Assembly (NCBI GenBank): GCA_025594325.1 | Contig: JANHCV010000007.1 | Span: 124,001 to 188,000 of the forward strand | Length of the DNA stretch: 64,000 bases | Reading direction: 5' to 3' | DNA from: Blastocladiella emersonii ATCC 22665 | Taxonomy: Eukaryota; Blastocladiomycota; Blastocladiomycetes; Blastocladiales; Blastocladiaceae | Shown here: piece by piece, positions 1 to 10,788 of the stretch | Layout of the letters: each line of letters begins with the position of its first letter | Numbering within the stretch: position 1 is the first letter of the stretch | Translations under genes and position numbers: made by a program | The notes under the pieces: model-generated | Told to the model about the DNA's origin: nothing | Database searches by the model: none | Seen by the model: the letters and a program-made list of their open reading frames with translations, nothing else

Positions 1-1889
1 TGAAGGTGAAGTGGCACCGTGGGCAATGCTTGGTGGTCCACGGCGTGCGCCGGCGGCCCGTCACCAGGTCGCACGCGCCGTCCGCGCGCTGCTGCGGCGT
101 CGACAGCGCCGTGCACACGGCGCACCGCTTGGACGTGTACCCCTCGGCGACGCGGAAGATGTCGACACCGCGGCGCACCAGCTGGTCCACGATCTCGACG
201 ACGGGACCGTGATGAGGGACACGGATCCCGCCGTACGTGAACTGGTGGCCGATGAGCACGACCGCGTCGTCGAGCGGCTTGGCCAGCTTGTCGAACATCC
301 TCTGGCGCTGCCGGTGCGTGAAGAAGTTGAGGCGCCCGAGCGCCGCGCGCCCCGCCTCGGCGAGCGTCGCCTCCTCGGCAGCCACGTTGGCGCGGATCTT
401 GTCGGCGAGCGGGCGGGCGGGGTGCGCGGCCGCGGCACAGGCCTTGTCGTGCTTGTCGAGCCTGTGCTGCGTGCGCCACTTGCGCGAGCGGCGCGACTTG
501 ATGTGCGAGCCGGTCTTGTGGTGGAACTCGGTCGCCGAAATGCCGTCAAACCGGTGATCGAGGCCCTCCTTGGTGAGGGCGACGTCGAGCAGGGTCTCGC
601 TCAGCGGCTCGAGGGCCGCAGCCAGCGCGTCCTCGTCCAGCGCCGGGTTGGCGTGCAGCGCGGCGGCCTCGGCGACGACGTTGTCCTTGAGGTGGTAGAG
701 GAGCGGGAGCGACACGGAGATGGCCTCGATGGGCGAGTTGGCGTCGGGGTCGATTGAGACACCCTTGGTCTTGCCGGCGCGCACCGGGATCGGGCCGTCG
801 TGCAGGTTCATGCCGGCGCCGCGGCGGCGGTCGACACGGTGCTGCGGTGGCGGCGAGAAGACGAGCGGTGGATCGCCGGGCTCCACGTCAGGCTCGACGA
901 GCGGGCCGGTCAGGGCAAGCTTGACTCGGTTGGCGTCGGACATTTTCTTGCGGATCCGTGTCGACGGCGCGTGGTCGTGCGGGCGGAGCCCATCGCGGCA
1001 CATGAGGACCCGCGCCGAGTACCCGTCCGTCATGATCGAGCCGTAGAATTGGTTGATGGGTTGGGCGCCGCGCCGAAGCCGCCAGCACAGGTCGTGCTTG
1101 ATGAACGAGGAGCAGTGGGCGAGCAGGTAGTCCCAGTGCACCTTTGCGAGGCGCGCATCCTCGAGCTCGTACTCGGCGACGCGCTCCAGCGCATCGGTCC
1201 AGTCCATGCCGTCCGCGTCGGGTCGTCGAGCACGTCGTAGTCGCCTTTCGGCCAGGCGGCGAATATGCCGCGGGTGATGGGCGACGGCGGCTTTCCACGA
1301 CCCGCGGCCGACATGAGGGCCTCGAAGGGCATGTGGAAGAAGCGGCCGCGGACCTTGAGCTGCGGCACCGTGGGCGGGACCGGGGTCGACGCCTGGATGA
1401 GCCCGCGCGGACGTAGTCGTCGCGCAGGCGGTGCAGGCGCAGCAGGCGCTGGAGCCAGGGGACGCCGTCGATGTTGATGCCAGCGTCACCGCGGACGAGG
1501 TGCTTGGTGTTGCGGACCAGCGCGTCGACCTCATCCGCGTCCTCGGGGTGCCGCTCGAGCCACCAGTCGAGCTGGTAGTGGGCGAGCAGCGCGGCCTCGG
1601 CCGTCTTGACCTCCTGCTTGACGAGGGCCTCGGCCAGCGTGGTAATGTACTTGTCGCCCTCCTTCCACCCCTCGCGCTCGATCTCGCCCACGTAGGTGCG
1701 CGCCAGCGGGTCCATGGGGACCGGTCGGCCTCCGCCGATGCAGTTGCGGGCGTAGACGGCGAGGAGGTTGGGCGTCTGCAGCGCGATGATCTTGAGCGAG
1801 TTGTACGGCCGGACGCGCTGATCACGCCGCGTGAGCGAGTGACGCACCGGCTGGCAAACGCGCTTTCGGCCGACCTCCCTCGCTGCCAC
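1..1889 (-). pseudogene. Fanzor/TnpB-like RNA-guided nuclease, frame-broken, C-terminus outside window
   Basis: Read on the minus strand, about 600 codons resemble eukaryotic TnpB homologues (Fanzor). A segment ending LMCRDG (about 1070-1000) is followed by a RuvC-I-like stretch, VSIDPDANSP (about 755-725), with a candidate catalytic Asp. Further on, VAEGYTSKRCAVC then KHCPRCHFTF (about 160-1) gives the family's Glu-Gly-Tyr-Thr-Ser motif and a CxxC...CxxC zinc finger. The last RuvC Asp would lie beyond base 1. The N-terminal half (about 1800-1410) contains LLAVYARN and KYITTLAEALVKQEV. The frame slips by one base near 1410 and again near 1215, so this copy is probably inactive unless the slips are assembly errors. 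Start unknown; an ATG lies at 1715. It is antisense to, and apparently interrupts, the neighbouring plus-strand gene. Confidence 0.7.
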
Positions 1890-3854
1890 AAGACGTGCTT
1901 GGTGTCATCCGCAACGCCGACCGCATCCTCGCCGCCCTCAACGCTGGGCACGAGGGAGAGCGGTACCCGGTCAAGTTCCGCCGGATCCTGACCATATGCG
2001 CACCCGTTGACCCGGGCATCACGGGCATCGACGCGCCGGCCGCCGACGGCCAGTTCCACTTCTTGGGCGTGTCCGTGCCGACCGACTACGCAGGCCCGCT
2101 CGGGCCGTTCGCGGCCGATGTGCTGGTCCGCGCGCAGCTCGCGCAGCTCATCTCGGACCGCACCAGCAGCCCGCGCGTGTCGCGGCTCATGTGCCTTGAG
2201 CTGCAGCCCGACCGCCTGCCGCAAGGAGAGGGCGACTCGGACGCGACCCTCGCGGCCATGAGCTTCGATCTCAACCACGGTTATATTCGCGTGCCCACCT
2301 TTGATCGAGAGTACGTCTGATTCGCTCGCATTCCACCTCCACGCCGCCCGCTCACCACGATTCCCACCACCCTAGCCTCGGACGTCTCGCGTCCATTGTG
2401 TTCTCGGTTCGCCCTCTCGGGAACCAGGCCATGGACGTGGACGCGCCTGCAGCGCCGCGGCAACGGCGTCGTGATCCGCAACTCGGGATCGAGTATGACC
2501 TGCGCGCCCCGAAGTACGTGCAGCATGACGCGTACGACACCGGCGAGCGCGAGCGCGACCGCGTCGTGGCCACCGAGCGCACCTACGTCTCCGTCTTTCG
2601 CAAGGACGAGAAGAACATGTGGATCGGGTCCATTTCGTACGGGTCGCCGCAAATCGTCTGCGGGCAGTGGTCCAAGGGCCAGTCGCGGCAGTCGCGCGAC
2701 ATCATGCTCGGGCGCAAGCTCCCGCCCAAGACGGAGCTGTGCCGCTTGTTCAAGGTGGACGCGATCCGCGCCGAGCTCGTCTTTGTCGCGCTCCCGTCTA
2801 TGCACGTGCCGGCCGAGGACGGCGCGCCCGCGGCACGCGGTGCGCCAGGTGGTCGTGGTCGGCATGTCGGACGTGATGGTGCAGCTCCCCCCGTCGGTGG
2901 CCTGCCGCCGGAAATGCCGCAGCAGCCGCCGCTCGCGGCGGTCGTGGTGCTCAAGGCGGCGGCGGTCGTGGTGCTCAAGGCGGTCGTGGTGCCCAAGGCC
3001 GCGGCCGTGGTGCTCAAGGCGGCCGAAGTGGTGCTCGTGGTCGTGACCGAGGTGCGGCGGCAGTCCCCTCCATCCCCGTCCCGCCGCCTGGTCCCGCAGG
3101 TGCCGCGGCGGCCCCCTACTTCGGCGCCCCACCGCCCGCTCCCGCCGGTGCCGCGGCGGTCCCCTTCGGCGCCCCGATGCTGCAGCCCGGTCCCGCAGGT
3201 GCCGTGACGGGCCCCATCGACGTCCTGCTGCCGCAGCCCGCTCCTGCTGCCGCCTCAATCCCCGCGGGCATCTCGTCGCCTCGTCTTGCAGGTGCCGCGG
3301 CGACAGGGGCCGGCACTCCGCTGCGTCCACGTCCGTCAGTGAGCGCCGCCACGGCTCCCCCATCACCCGCGTCTTGGAGCACCATCGCCGCCACTCCGCC
3401 GCGCCCGCTCGCTCCGCTTCCTGCCGCGCGGTCGCGCCCTCGCACGCCAACGATTGCCTCCTCGGCCGCCTCTTCACCATCGTCGTGGGGTGCCTCCTTC
3501 TCAACCTCGCCGCAGCCGCACACTTCGCCCGCTCGCGCAGCACCACACGCATCCGCATCGTCGAGTGCGGCCTCACGCTCATCTGCGTCGTCGAGGTCCG
3601 CTGCAGCCCAACACCCGCCCGCGTCGTCAAGCGCCACGGCCGCGGCTCCTCTTGCCCTTCCGCTGCTCGCGACTTTCAAAACGGTTGCGGATCAGCTCAC
3701 TAACATGGAGCTCACCGCTGCCGCAGCCTATGCCATGACGCCGCCCGGACGGGCCTTCATCATTGACAAGTTTGCCAACAGGCTCTCGCTACACAATGTT
3801 GTCCAGAATTTCTTGGACTTCTACGAGAGACGGCCTCAGAGACGGGAGGAGTAG
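1835..3854 (+). pseudogene. 5'-truncated mobile-type gene with RGG- and Pro-rich C-terminus, frameshifted
   Basis: I do not recognise the family. The open frame begins after a stop at 1832 with no good start codon, runs to 2310, and continues at 2376 across a 65-nt intron (GTACGT...CCCTAG, 2311-2375). The product continues with MDVDAPAAPRQRRR, a globular stretch (YVSVFRKDEKNMWIG) and a Gly/Arg-rich tract. The frame shifts by one base near 2930, inside an Ala/Gln-rich run, then continues with RGG-like repeats, Pro/Ala/Ser-rich low complexity and a final segment ending FYERRPQRREE. The segment IRVPTFDRDLGRLA before and across the intron resembles IRIPASDHLA at the right edge of the window, suggesting one dispersed gene family. 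Its 5' part is missing where the antisense nuclease gene begins. Confidence 0.5.
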
Positions 3855-4590
3855 GTTGAATACATGGTGTTATGGTCATTTTCGTGTGGGTCCTTTTGCG
3901 TCGAGGAGCGTCAGCGCAAGTTCTCCAGCGAGCAGAGCAGAGCCCGCAGGCTGGCAGAGAGCGAGCAGCGAAAATGGAGCCACTCACGTGCGTGGCGCCT
4001 CCACTAGCCTCGGCTTGAGTCTGAGCTCAACCGAGACGATGGCGACTTTGCCCTGCTCGCTCTCGCGTCGAAACGTTCGTCACCACCACAATGGCACGAA
4101 GCACCATGCATCAACGCCGCCGCCGTGCACACGCGTGCAGAATCGACAAACGCACCCGCCCGCGCACCGCCGCCGCGCCGAATCGCACATCGCCGTGCCG
4201 CCACCTCGGTGTCCACCCTGAACCATCCACCGTCGCCGCGCCGCCGTCCTGCCGAAACTATGCATCAACACCACGAAAATGCGGCTCCGTGACCGGCTGG
4301 ATGGTTTTCGGTGGACACCTTGCCGAAACGCTCGCCCCGGAGTCCCTGCGCACGAACGGGTAAGGGGAACCTAACGTCCATTGGCGCTGGTGACCAGAGA
4401 CCGTGGCGGAGCTCTCGACGTGCGGGAGCGCACCCTGTCGGATCGCCGTGCTCGCCAGCGCTATTTGTCGGACGGCGTGTCGTCCTAGGCGAAACGCCGT
4501 CTAGTCGACGTGCTGGCGTTCGTGGCGGTAGAGCACAGAAGATTGCGGTGTGGTGGTGGTCACGGCGTCGTATGTCGCGGGGGTGAGACT
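3855..4590. other. intergenic, no gene seen
   Basis: I see no convincing coding frame, RNA gene or repeat array here. It separates the mobile-type genes at the left edge from the housekeeping block and should contain the eL39 promoter. Confidence 0.5.
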
Positions 4591-4937
4591 ATGGCGGTGT
4601 GGACGTCTGCGTGACGTGCACCCGTCGATTCTGCGCTGCGTTGCGTCGGCGGCCGAGCGAACCTACGACCCTGTGATCTGGACGGCCGAGGCTGACGCCT
4701 GCCCCCGCTGTCCCGCTGTTAGCCCTCGAACAAGACCTTCAAGATCAAGCGCGTGCTCGGCAAGAAGCAGCGCCAGAACCGCCCCATCCCCCAGTGGATC
4801 CGTCTCCGCACGGACAACACCATCCGGTACGCCTTCTGCGCGGTCACGGACGTCTTGAGCCACGATCTGACTCTTCCTCGCCCCATAGCTACAACGCCAA
4901 GCGCCGCAACTGGCGCCGCACCAAGCTCAACATCTAA
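4591..4937 (+). CDS. RPL39: cytosolic large-subunit ribosomal protein eL39
   Basis: Three exons (4591-4596, 4723-4826, 4889-4937) encode a 52-residue protein, the usual size for eL39, a basic peptide lining the ribosomal exit tunnel. Exon 2 carries the hallmark [13 protein letters not shown] and exon 3 completes [16 protein letters not shown], almost identical to yeast and animal eL39. Exon 1 is only ATG GCG, followed by a 126-nt intron (GTGTGG...TTAG). The second intron (4827-4888, 62 nt) splits an Arg codon. The tiny first exon is inferred: it is the placement that gives a family-like N-terminus ([11 protein letters not shown]) next to a GT donor. Frame and stop close exactly. Confidence 0.93.
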
Positions 4938-5152
4938 GGTGTTGTGCTCAACGGCCCGGGCCCAAAAACGTGCAAGGCATGGATCCTCGTGGGGTGTGGT
5001 TGTCGCTGCAATACAGGTAGTGGGAGCTGTCCCTGTCGTGTTGATTCGCTGCTCTCGCGCGCTCTAATCTTTGATCTTTGTTTGTTGTGTCTCTGCATGC
5101 ACTTGATCGTGAAGGCTAAGTAAGATCATATTGGTCTTGATGACGGACAAGA

Positions 5153-6100
5153 TCACTCAAGCGACTCGCGGCGGTCGCCGATCGCGGTCAGCATGTTGCG
5201 GAAGTAGCTCATGCGCGATGTGGCATCGCGGGCGGCAGCGACGCCGGGCGAGTCGAGGTCGACGGGGTCAGCGTCGCCGCGGCGCACGGCGAGCGGGTTT
5301 GGGAGCTCGGCGAAGGCGGCGTCGAGGTCGGCCATGGCCGTGTCGATCGCGTCTACACGATCCTGAAATGAGCGGCGCGTTCACGGGGAGGGAGCACAGC
5401 CAAACGTACCCTGGACCTCGGCCTGGATCCCATCGAGCTCCTCGTGCGACGCGGCCTCGTCAATGGCCTCGCGCGTCTCCATGACGAACATGAGGATCTC
5501 GGGGTCATCCACAGGCATGGCATCCTCCGCGACCTCGACGCCCAGCAGCCCGAGAATGTACTCTGCGCGGCTCAGGTCGTCCTTGACGACGCCGTACGCG
5601 TTGTTCAGCGCATTCGACTGCGCAGCGGCCGCGTCGTGCAGGTCGGCGTCGCCCGTGAACTTGTCGGGGTGCACGGCGCGCTGGGTGGCGAGGAACCGTG
5701 TGCGGACCGCGGGCTGGTCGACCTGCCACAGCGGGAGCGCCGAGGTCGACGAGTACGTCAGGTCGCCCGACGCCAGCAGGTCAAAGTGCGTCGTGAGCGA
5801 GGGGCCCGCGTACGGCTGCGGCCGCGCGCATTGCGGGCACACGGCGGCGACGGTGGGTGTCGGGAAGTGGCAGCCCGCGCACGGGCGTAGGGCAGAGGTG
5901 TCGGACGTCGAGTACGCGCGGGCGAGCGAGGAGCGGCGGAGGATCGGCGCAGCGCAGTAGCGGGCAGCGGGTGATGATGGCACCGATCGCGCGGCGAGCA
6001 GCGATGACACGGAGCGCGTGGTGGCCGCAGGTACGCGGCGCAGCGCGTGTGCGGCGAGTCGGTTCATGGGATTCCGGAGCATGGCGTTGTTCATGAGCAT
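5153..6100 (-). CDS. HSCB: mitochondrial iron-sulfur co-chaperone HSCB/Jac1
   Basis: Two exons (6100-5410, 5352-5153; 57-nt intron ending TGTAG) give 296 residues. A Ser/Arg/Ala-rich presequence is followed by a two-pair cysteine motif (CAGC...CPQC, about residues 72-90). The J domain follows, with the HPD tripeptide in RAVHPDKF and the later LNNAYGVVKDDLSRAEYIL helix. The C-terminal HscB domain ends in SRMSYFRNMLTAIGDRRESLE. HscB proteins bring the ISCU scaffold to mitochondrial HSP70 and stimulate its ATPase. The N-terminal zinc-finger-like pair is known from animal HSC20 and absent from yeast Jac1. The upstream ATG at 6100 was chosen; 6094 is an alternative. It is divergent from the taspase gene with 144 bp between start codons. 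Confidence 0.92.
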
Positions 6101-6244
6101 CCGTTCGTGATGGCAGGGAGAGCGCGAGCACAGGTCGGCAGCGATCGGCGACTTGGCGGGTGGTCGGCCCCGAGCGCGTGTGCGGCTCGGCTCACGTCGA
6201 CGCGGTCGCATCGTCCCATCTCCTTTCGCTCAGCGACCAACATC
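6101..6244. promoter_or_regulatory. shared HSCB/TASP1 divergent promoter region
   Basis: Only 144 bp separate the two divergent start codons, so core promoter elements for both genes must lie here or in the 5' exons. No clear TATA box is visible. Confidence 0.5.
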
Positions 6245-7618
6245 ATGGAATCCAATGAACCCCCATCGCGAAAACGCCCACGCAGTTCACCCTCCGGCCC
6301 CGTCCTGATCGTCGTCCACGCCGGCGCAGGCCAACACGCCGCGCGGCTCGACGCCGTGTACCGTTCCGCGTGCGAGCGCGCGTGCCTTGCTGCTGCCGCC
6401 GTCCCTCCGCCCGATCAGGGTAGCCACGCGCTGGCCGCCGTCGTGGCCGCGATCTCCGTCCTCGAAGACGACCCGGCGCTGAACGCGGGCACCGGGTCGA
6501 ACTTGACGTGGGACGGCGCCGTCGAGTGCGATGCTGCGGTCATGGAGTCCGAGGGCGCGCGGTTTGGTGCTGTGGGCGCGGTGAAGGGGGTCCGGAACCC
6601 CGTCATGGCGGCGAGAGAGGTGCTCGACGCGCAGCGCGGCGGGCTGTTGCCCGGTGGGCGGGTGCCGCCCATGTACGGCTGCACGAGGGCTGTGAGAGAT
6701 CGCGGCTGACGCGGACCTAGGCTTCTCGCAGGCGCCGGCGCTCGCGCGTGGATCGAGCGACATGCGGCCGACTTGCTGTGTGACCCTGACGAGCTGATCA
6801 CTGGTCCGTCATCGCCTACTCTCCCTCACACCCGCGCACTGAGCTGACCTTCTCGGTACAGACGCGTCCCGCGCGCGGTTCCTCCGCCACCGCGCCATCT
6901 GCTCCGCCGCGGGTTCAACGCCGCTCAACGACCCGCTCAACCACGACACGGTCGGGTGCGTCGTGCTCGACGCTGACGGCCACGTTGCCGCGGGCGTGTC
7001 GAGCGGCGGCATCTCGCTCAAGTACTCGGGCCGCGTGGGCGAGGTACACGCTGCGGCGCTCTCACTCTCGCAATCGGCGCTGATCTGACCCCCGAGCTAG
7101 GCCGCCATGTACGCCGCGGGTGTGTGGACCCAGCAGTCTTCGTCCGACAGCGTACGCGTCGCCGTGAGCTGCTCGGGCACCGGCGAGCAGATCATGCACC
7201 AGCTGCTGGCCAAGACGGTCGCCGACGCACTCGCGTTAGGCGGCGAGGATGATTCCGTCGAGCGCGTCAAGGGCGTCTTGCACCGCGCTGCAGAGTCGAC
7301 GGCGGGGTTTGGCGAATCAGCGGTCGGGTTCGTTGCGATTGAGGCCGGCGAGGATGGTGCAGGTACGCAGCACCGAGTATCTCACTGCGAGCTTGAGAGC
7401 TCACCTTTCACGCTGCGTGTAGAGTACGGCGTTCAGCACCAGCGAACAGTGCCACGCGCTCACAGACCGGATGTAGAGTCCACCTCGGCCACACGACGCC
7501 GTCGCTCGCCGCGGCCATCTGGACCGCGCGCCGTCCGCGATCGACGCGGTTCATTCTCTCGCGCAAGCGCGAAGGCGCGCCGATCGCGCACCAGACTCAC
7601 TACTTCCCAACCACCTAG
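6245..7618 (+). CDS. TASP1: threonine aspartase / taspase-like Ntn hydrolase
   Basis: Five exons (6245-6672, 6721-6803, 6862-7043, 7101-7362, 7479-7618) encode 364 residues of the type-2 asparaginase superfamily. VLIVVHAGAGQH opens the fold, and LNAGTGSNLTWDG and GVRNPVMAAREVL follow. The autoprocessing site is in LNHDTVGCVVLD, where Thr becomes the N-terminal nucleophile after cleavage. GVSSGGISLKYSGRVGE, SCSGTGEQI and a C-terminal GHTTPSLAAAIW follow in taspase order. Animal taspase cleaves KMT2 and TFIIA after Asp; the fungal substrate is unknown. Introns are 48, 58, 57 and 116 nt. The last acceptor (AGAG) is the choice that keeps frame. The stop lies 24 bp from the stop of the convergent neighbour. 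Confidence 0.9.
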
Positions 7619-7642
7619 CCCATACACCAGTATATCACCAAT

Positions 7643-9691
7643 TCATGACCCCTGCCCATCCGCCGCCTCCGCCTCATCCTCGTGCGTACCCCGCCGCCGC
7701 TGGCGCCCCGCGGCCGCGGCCGCCGTGAGTAGCGACACGCGCAGCTGCGTGACGGCGAGATTCGTCCTCAGCAGCGTAGCGAGGAACGCGGCACGGGTAC
7801 CCTGGTCGCGCGCGAGGATCACGGCGGCGGGCTCGGACCCGGCGACGCCGACGGGCGGCCGCGTGTACCGGAAGTCGCGGATCACGGCCGCGTAGTAGGC
7901 GTCCATGAACCGCGTGAAGTAGGACTGGCGCCACTTGAGCGAGCAGTCGAGTAGTGAGACGAGCTCGGCGAGTTGGAGAAGTGGCCACGGCCACGTCGCG
8001 GATTTGATGAATTGCGCGGCGAGCGAAGCGGGTTCGTCCTGGACCTAGATTCGTTGCGGATGAGTTGTGTGAAACGAGGTGGGTGTAGCGAGCACACGTA
8101 CCATGTGGGAGAGGACTTTGGCCGTGGTCGCGGGCGGCCACGACTGGGCAATGAACCCGACGACGAGCCCAGCGACGTCCGGCGTCAAGTCGAACGTCGC
8201 GACGAGGAGCAGCTTAGCGAGCGCGACCGCCGGCCACCCGGGCCCAAGCGGGTGCCTCAGCCCGCGCTCGGCACTGCCCTCGCTCCCCGCCGCCGCCGCG
8301 ACCTCGCTCAACGCCGGCTCCGTCCCACGTGCAACCTCCGCGGGCCGCGCGACCATCCAGTTGACGACCTGCGCGAGATGCCGGAGCGGGACCCGCGGCA
8401 CAATCCCGCGCAGCACGCGCGCGGCGAGCTCGGCGGTGGCCGGGTCCGTGACGTGGTCGACGAACCGCGTGTGGTGCTGCGCGTCGAACCCGGTGCGCAG
8501 GACCGCGTGGATCTGCGGGACGGTCAGGGTCGGCGCGTCGGCGATCAGGGCGAACAGGAGATCCTCCTCGTCAGCGTCAGCGTCATCGGGGACCGTCGTC
8601 GAAACGCTCGAGTCGGCGTGCGGGAGCAGCGGGGTCGGCGACGCCGCGAGCGCCGAGGCCGCTTGGTCCGAGACAGTGGCGTCGGCCCAGTCGGTCACGG
8701 ACGCGAGCGACGCGCAGGTCGCGAGGGACGCCTGCGAGTCCCCCGTCGCGAGCGCGGCCAGCTCGACGAGCATGGTCGGCGGCGGGAGCCGGTCGAACGC
8801 GGCGTCCGTGTCGCGGTCGTCGTCGTTGGCCTCGGTCGCGATCGTCGAGGGACACGCGGCGGGGAGCGATGACGATGGGGCCGGGTCGGCAGGCGCCGGT
8901 GCCGGGTTGAGGGCCACCTCGGAGCCCGATAGAGCGGCAGCGGCAGCTGGGCGGAGGGGAGGGGCTGCGGGGTTCGCCGAGTCGGTCACAGCGGGCGGAG
9001 CCGACGAGCTTGCGGGCGCAGCCGCGGCGTTGAGGGCCGTTTCGGACGCGACACGCGTGCGCAAAGGTTTCGCCGCGGGTGCAGGTCTTGCCGACTCGGC
9101 AGGAGTCGCGTCGGTTGGCGAGGGCAGGGGCGAGAGCGCGAACGGTGCCATGGACTGGCGCGCGATCCCGTGAGTGGCTGCGGCGAATCGTGGTGGCGCA
9201 GCAGCAGCCGCGGACACGGGCGGCGGTGGTGGCGGGGGAGGCGGGCCAGCCGCGGTCGCCGGTCGCGGTGGCGGGAGCGAGAGCGGGGCGAGCGGATCGA
9301 TCTCGCGCGCGACGGGCGAAGACGGGGCAGTCACGGGCCGTGGAGCAGCGACAGGGTCGGCGTCGTCGACGAGGGCCATGAACCGGTCGACGGCGCGCGG
9401 GTGGGCGCCGGCCGAGAGCACGTTGCGGCCGCGGGCGAGGACGAGCTCGCGCGCTGTGGCGTCGTAGTCGGTGCGGCCGTAGCGCAGGAACGCGTCGAGG
9501 CCGCCATTGTCCTCGTCTTCATCATCATCATCGGCGTCGCCGCGGTTGGGCGCGAGCAGCGAGCGCAGGCGGTCGGGCGCGACGACGACCTCGCGGCCGG
9601 TCAGGTCCGAGACGCGCAGGGGCGACTTTGCGTCAAAGAGCGTGGCGCAGGCGTCGTTCCACGCGGCGGTCGGGAGGCGGCCGACGCGCAT
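7643..9691 (-). CDS. uncharacterised protein with Pro/Ala-rich middle and helical C-terminus
   Basis: Two exons (9691-8102, 8044-7643; 57-nt intron GTACGT...CTAG) give 663 residues that I do not recognise. The N-terminus (MRVGRLPTAAWNDACATLF) and an acidic DDDDEDEDN patch precede about 300 residues of Pro/Ala/Ser-rich sequence that is probably disordered. The C-terminal third is ordered and mainly helical: LLFALIADAPTLTVPQIHAVL, then across the splice site SHMVQDEPASLAAQFIKSA and FTRFMDAYYAAVIRDFRY. No signal peptide or membrane segment is evident. Codon use matches the cellular neighbours. The exon 2 frame is supported by the coherent helical sequence and the matching phase. Confidence 0.75.
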
Positions 9692-10788
9692 GGTTTGTTC
9701 GCGTGTGGCAGAATTCGATGCCGGCAGCGAGTGAAACGGGCAACTCTAACTCAAGCTCGCGACGAGGTGCAGCGGCAGCGGCAGGGCAAGATTCATGAGC
9801 CAGGTCGAGTCAGGATGTGCTGGATGGATCAGGAGAGCGTAGAGTTATCGACCGGTGGCCGCGGTCGTGGTCGCGGCGCGGGTCGGACGTGTCCCCCACG
9901 ATGGCCGGGGGGAGACATGGCGGCGGCGGCCAGCAGTGCGCGCGCGTCTCGCGGCCGCGCGACCATGGCCATGGCCACGGCCACGGTGGCGGGTGGTGGC
10001 CGCCACGACTCATGTGCCGGCCGGGCGCGGGCAGAGTCGGAGCGCGGTCAGTGGTTAAGGGATCATGGGGCGCCAGCGCCACCGCCGCAGCTCATCCCAG
10101 CCCCGCAGTTCCCTTGTTCGTGCGGTGGAAGGGCGCGTATTTTTGGGCGCGCTGCCTGGTGCCGGAACGAACCGCTGCGAGTCGCTGCGAGGGGTGGTGA
10201 GCGGGGTGCGGTTGCGTCGCGAAGCGTTCGCTGAGAGTGGGAGAGTACAAAGAGGGCGCGGCCCCCCGCGCGACTCCCCTCCCTCCTGCCCGCTTCTCCC
10301 TCCTTCCCGATTCCGCCCTAAGCGCACGCGACGCGACCTTTCGGTGCGTGCGTCCTTCCCTCCGCCGAATTCGGCCCCGTCCCCGCTCGCGTGCCCCAGG
10401 CGTGATGTCTCGCGCGCGCGTCTCGCACTCCCCCCTCGCCTCTGCCGCGCTACGCGTCGCGCGCGCGTGTCTCCGAGCACCGCGACACGGCCGTGTTCGC
10501 GAGCGAGCCATCGTCCACCACCAGCGCGATTCCCACGGCCGGGCGCGATCCTCCCCCCGCATGACCTGACCCCCGCGTGCCTGCGGTGAGCCTGGCGACC
10601 CGATCTGTTCCGATCCAACGCCGCTCGCCGTCGCTCTCTCTCCTCCTCCTCACCTGCCTCTTCACTGTTGATGCAACTTGTCGCTGACTCTGCCCACTTG
10701 CACTTGCCGCCCGCCAGACTCGTCGCTCCCTGATCCGCAACGGGAAACCACCACCACCTCGTGCCCGATCGCCCGCGCACCACCCACC
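9692..10788. other. intergenic between divergent uncharacterised genes
   Basis: About 1.1 kb of GC-rich sequence between two divergent genes. The overlapping open frames here are Arg-rich on both strands, typical of high-GC noise. It should hold both promoters. Confidence 0.45.

Noticed and set aside
1-1889. bacterial IS605-type insertion sequence
   Set aside because: The protein resembles TnpB, but the surroundings are intron-containing nuclear genes, so a eukaryotic Fanzor is the better reading. No TnpA or IS ends are seen.
8045-9173. plus-strand frames of 299 and 364 codons
   Set aside because: They lie antisense to the two-exon gene at 7643-9691. The minus-strand model has ordered helices and a matching splice junction.
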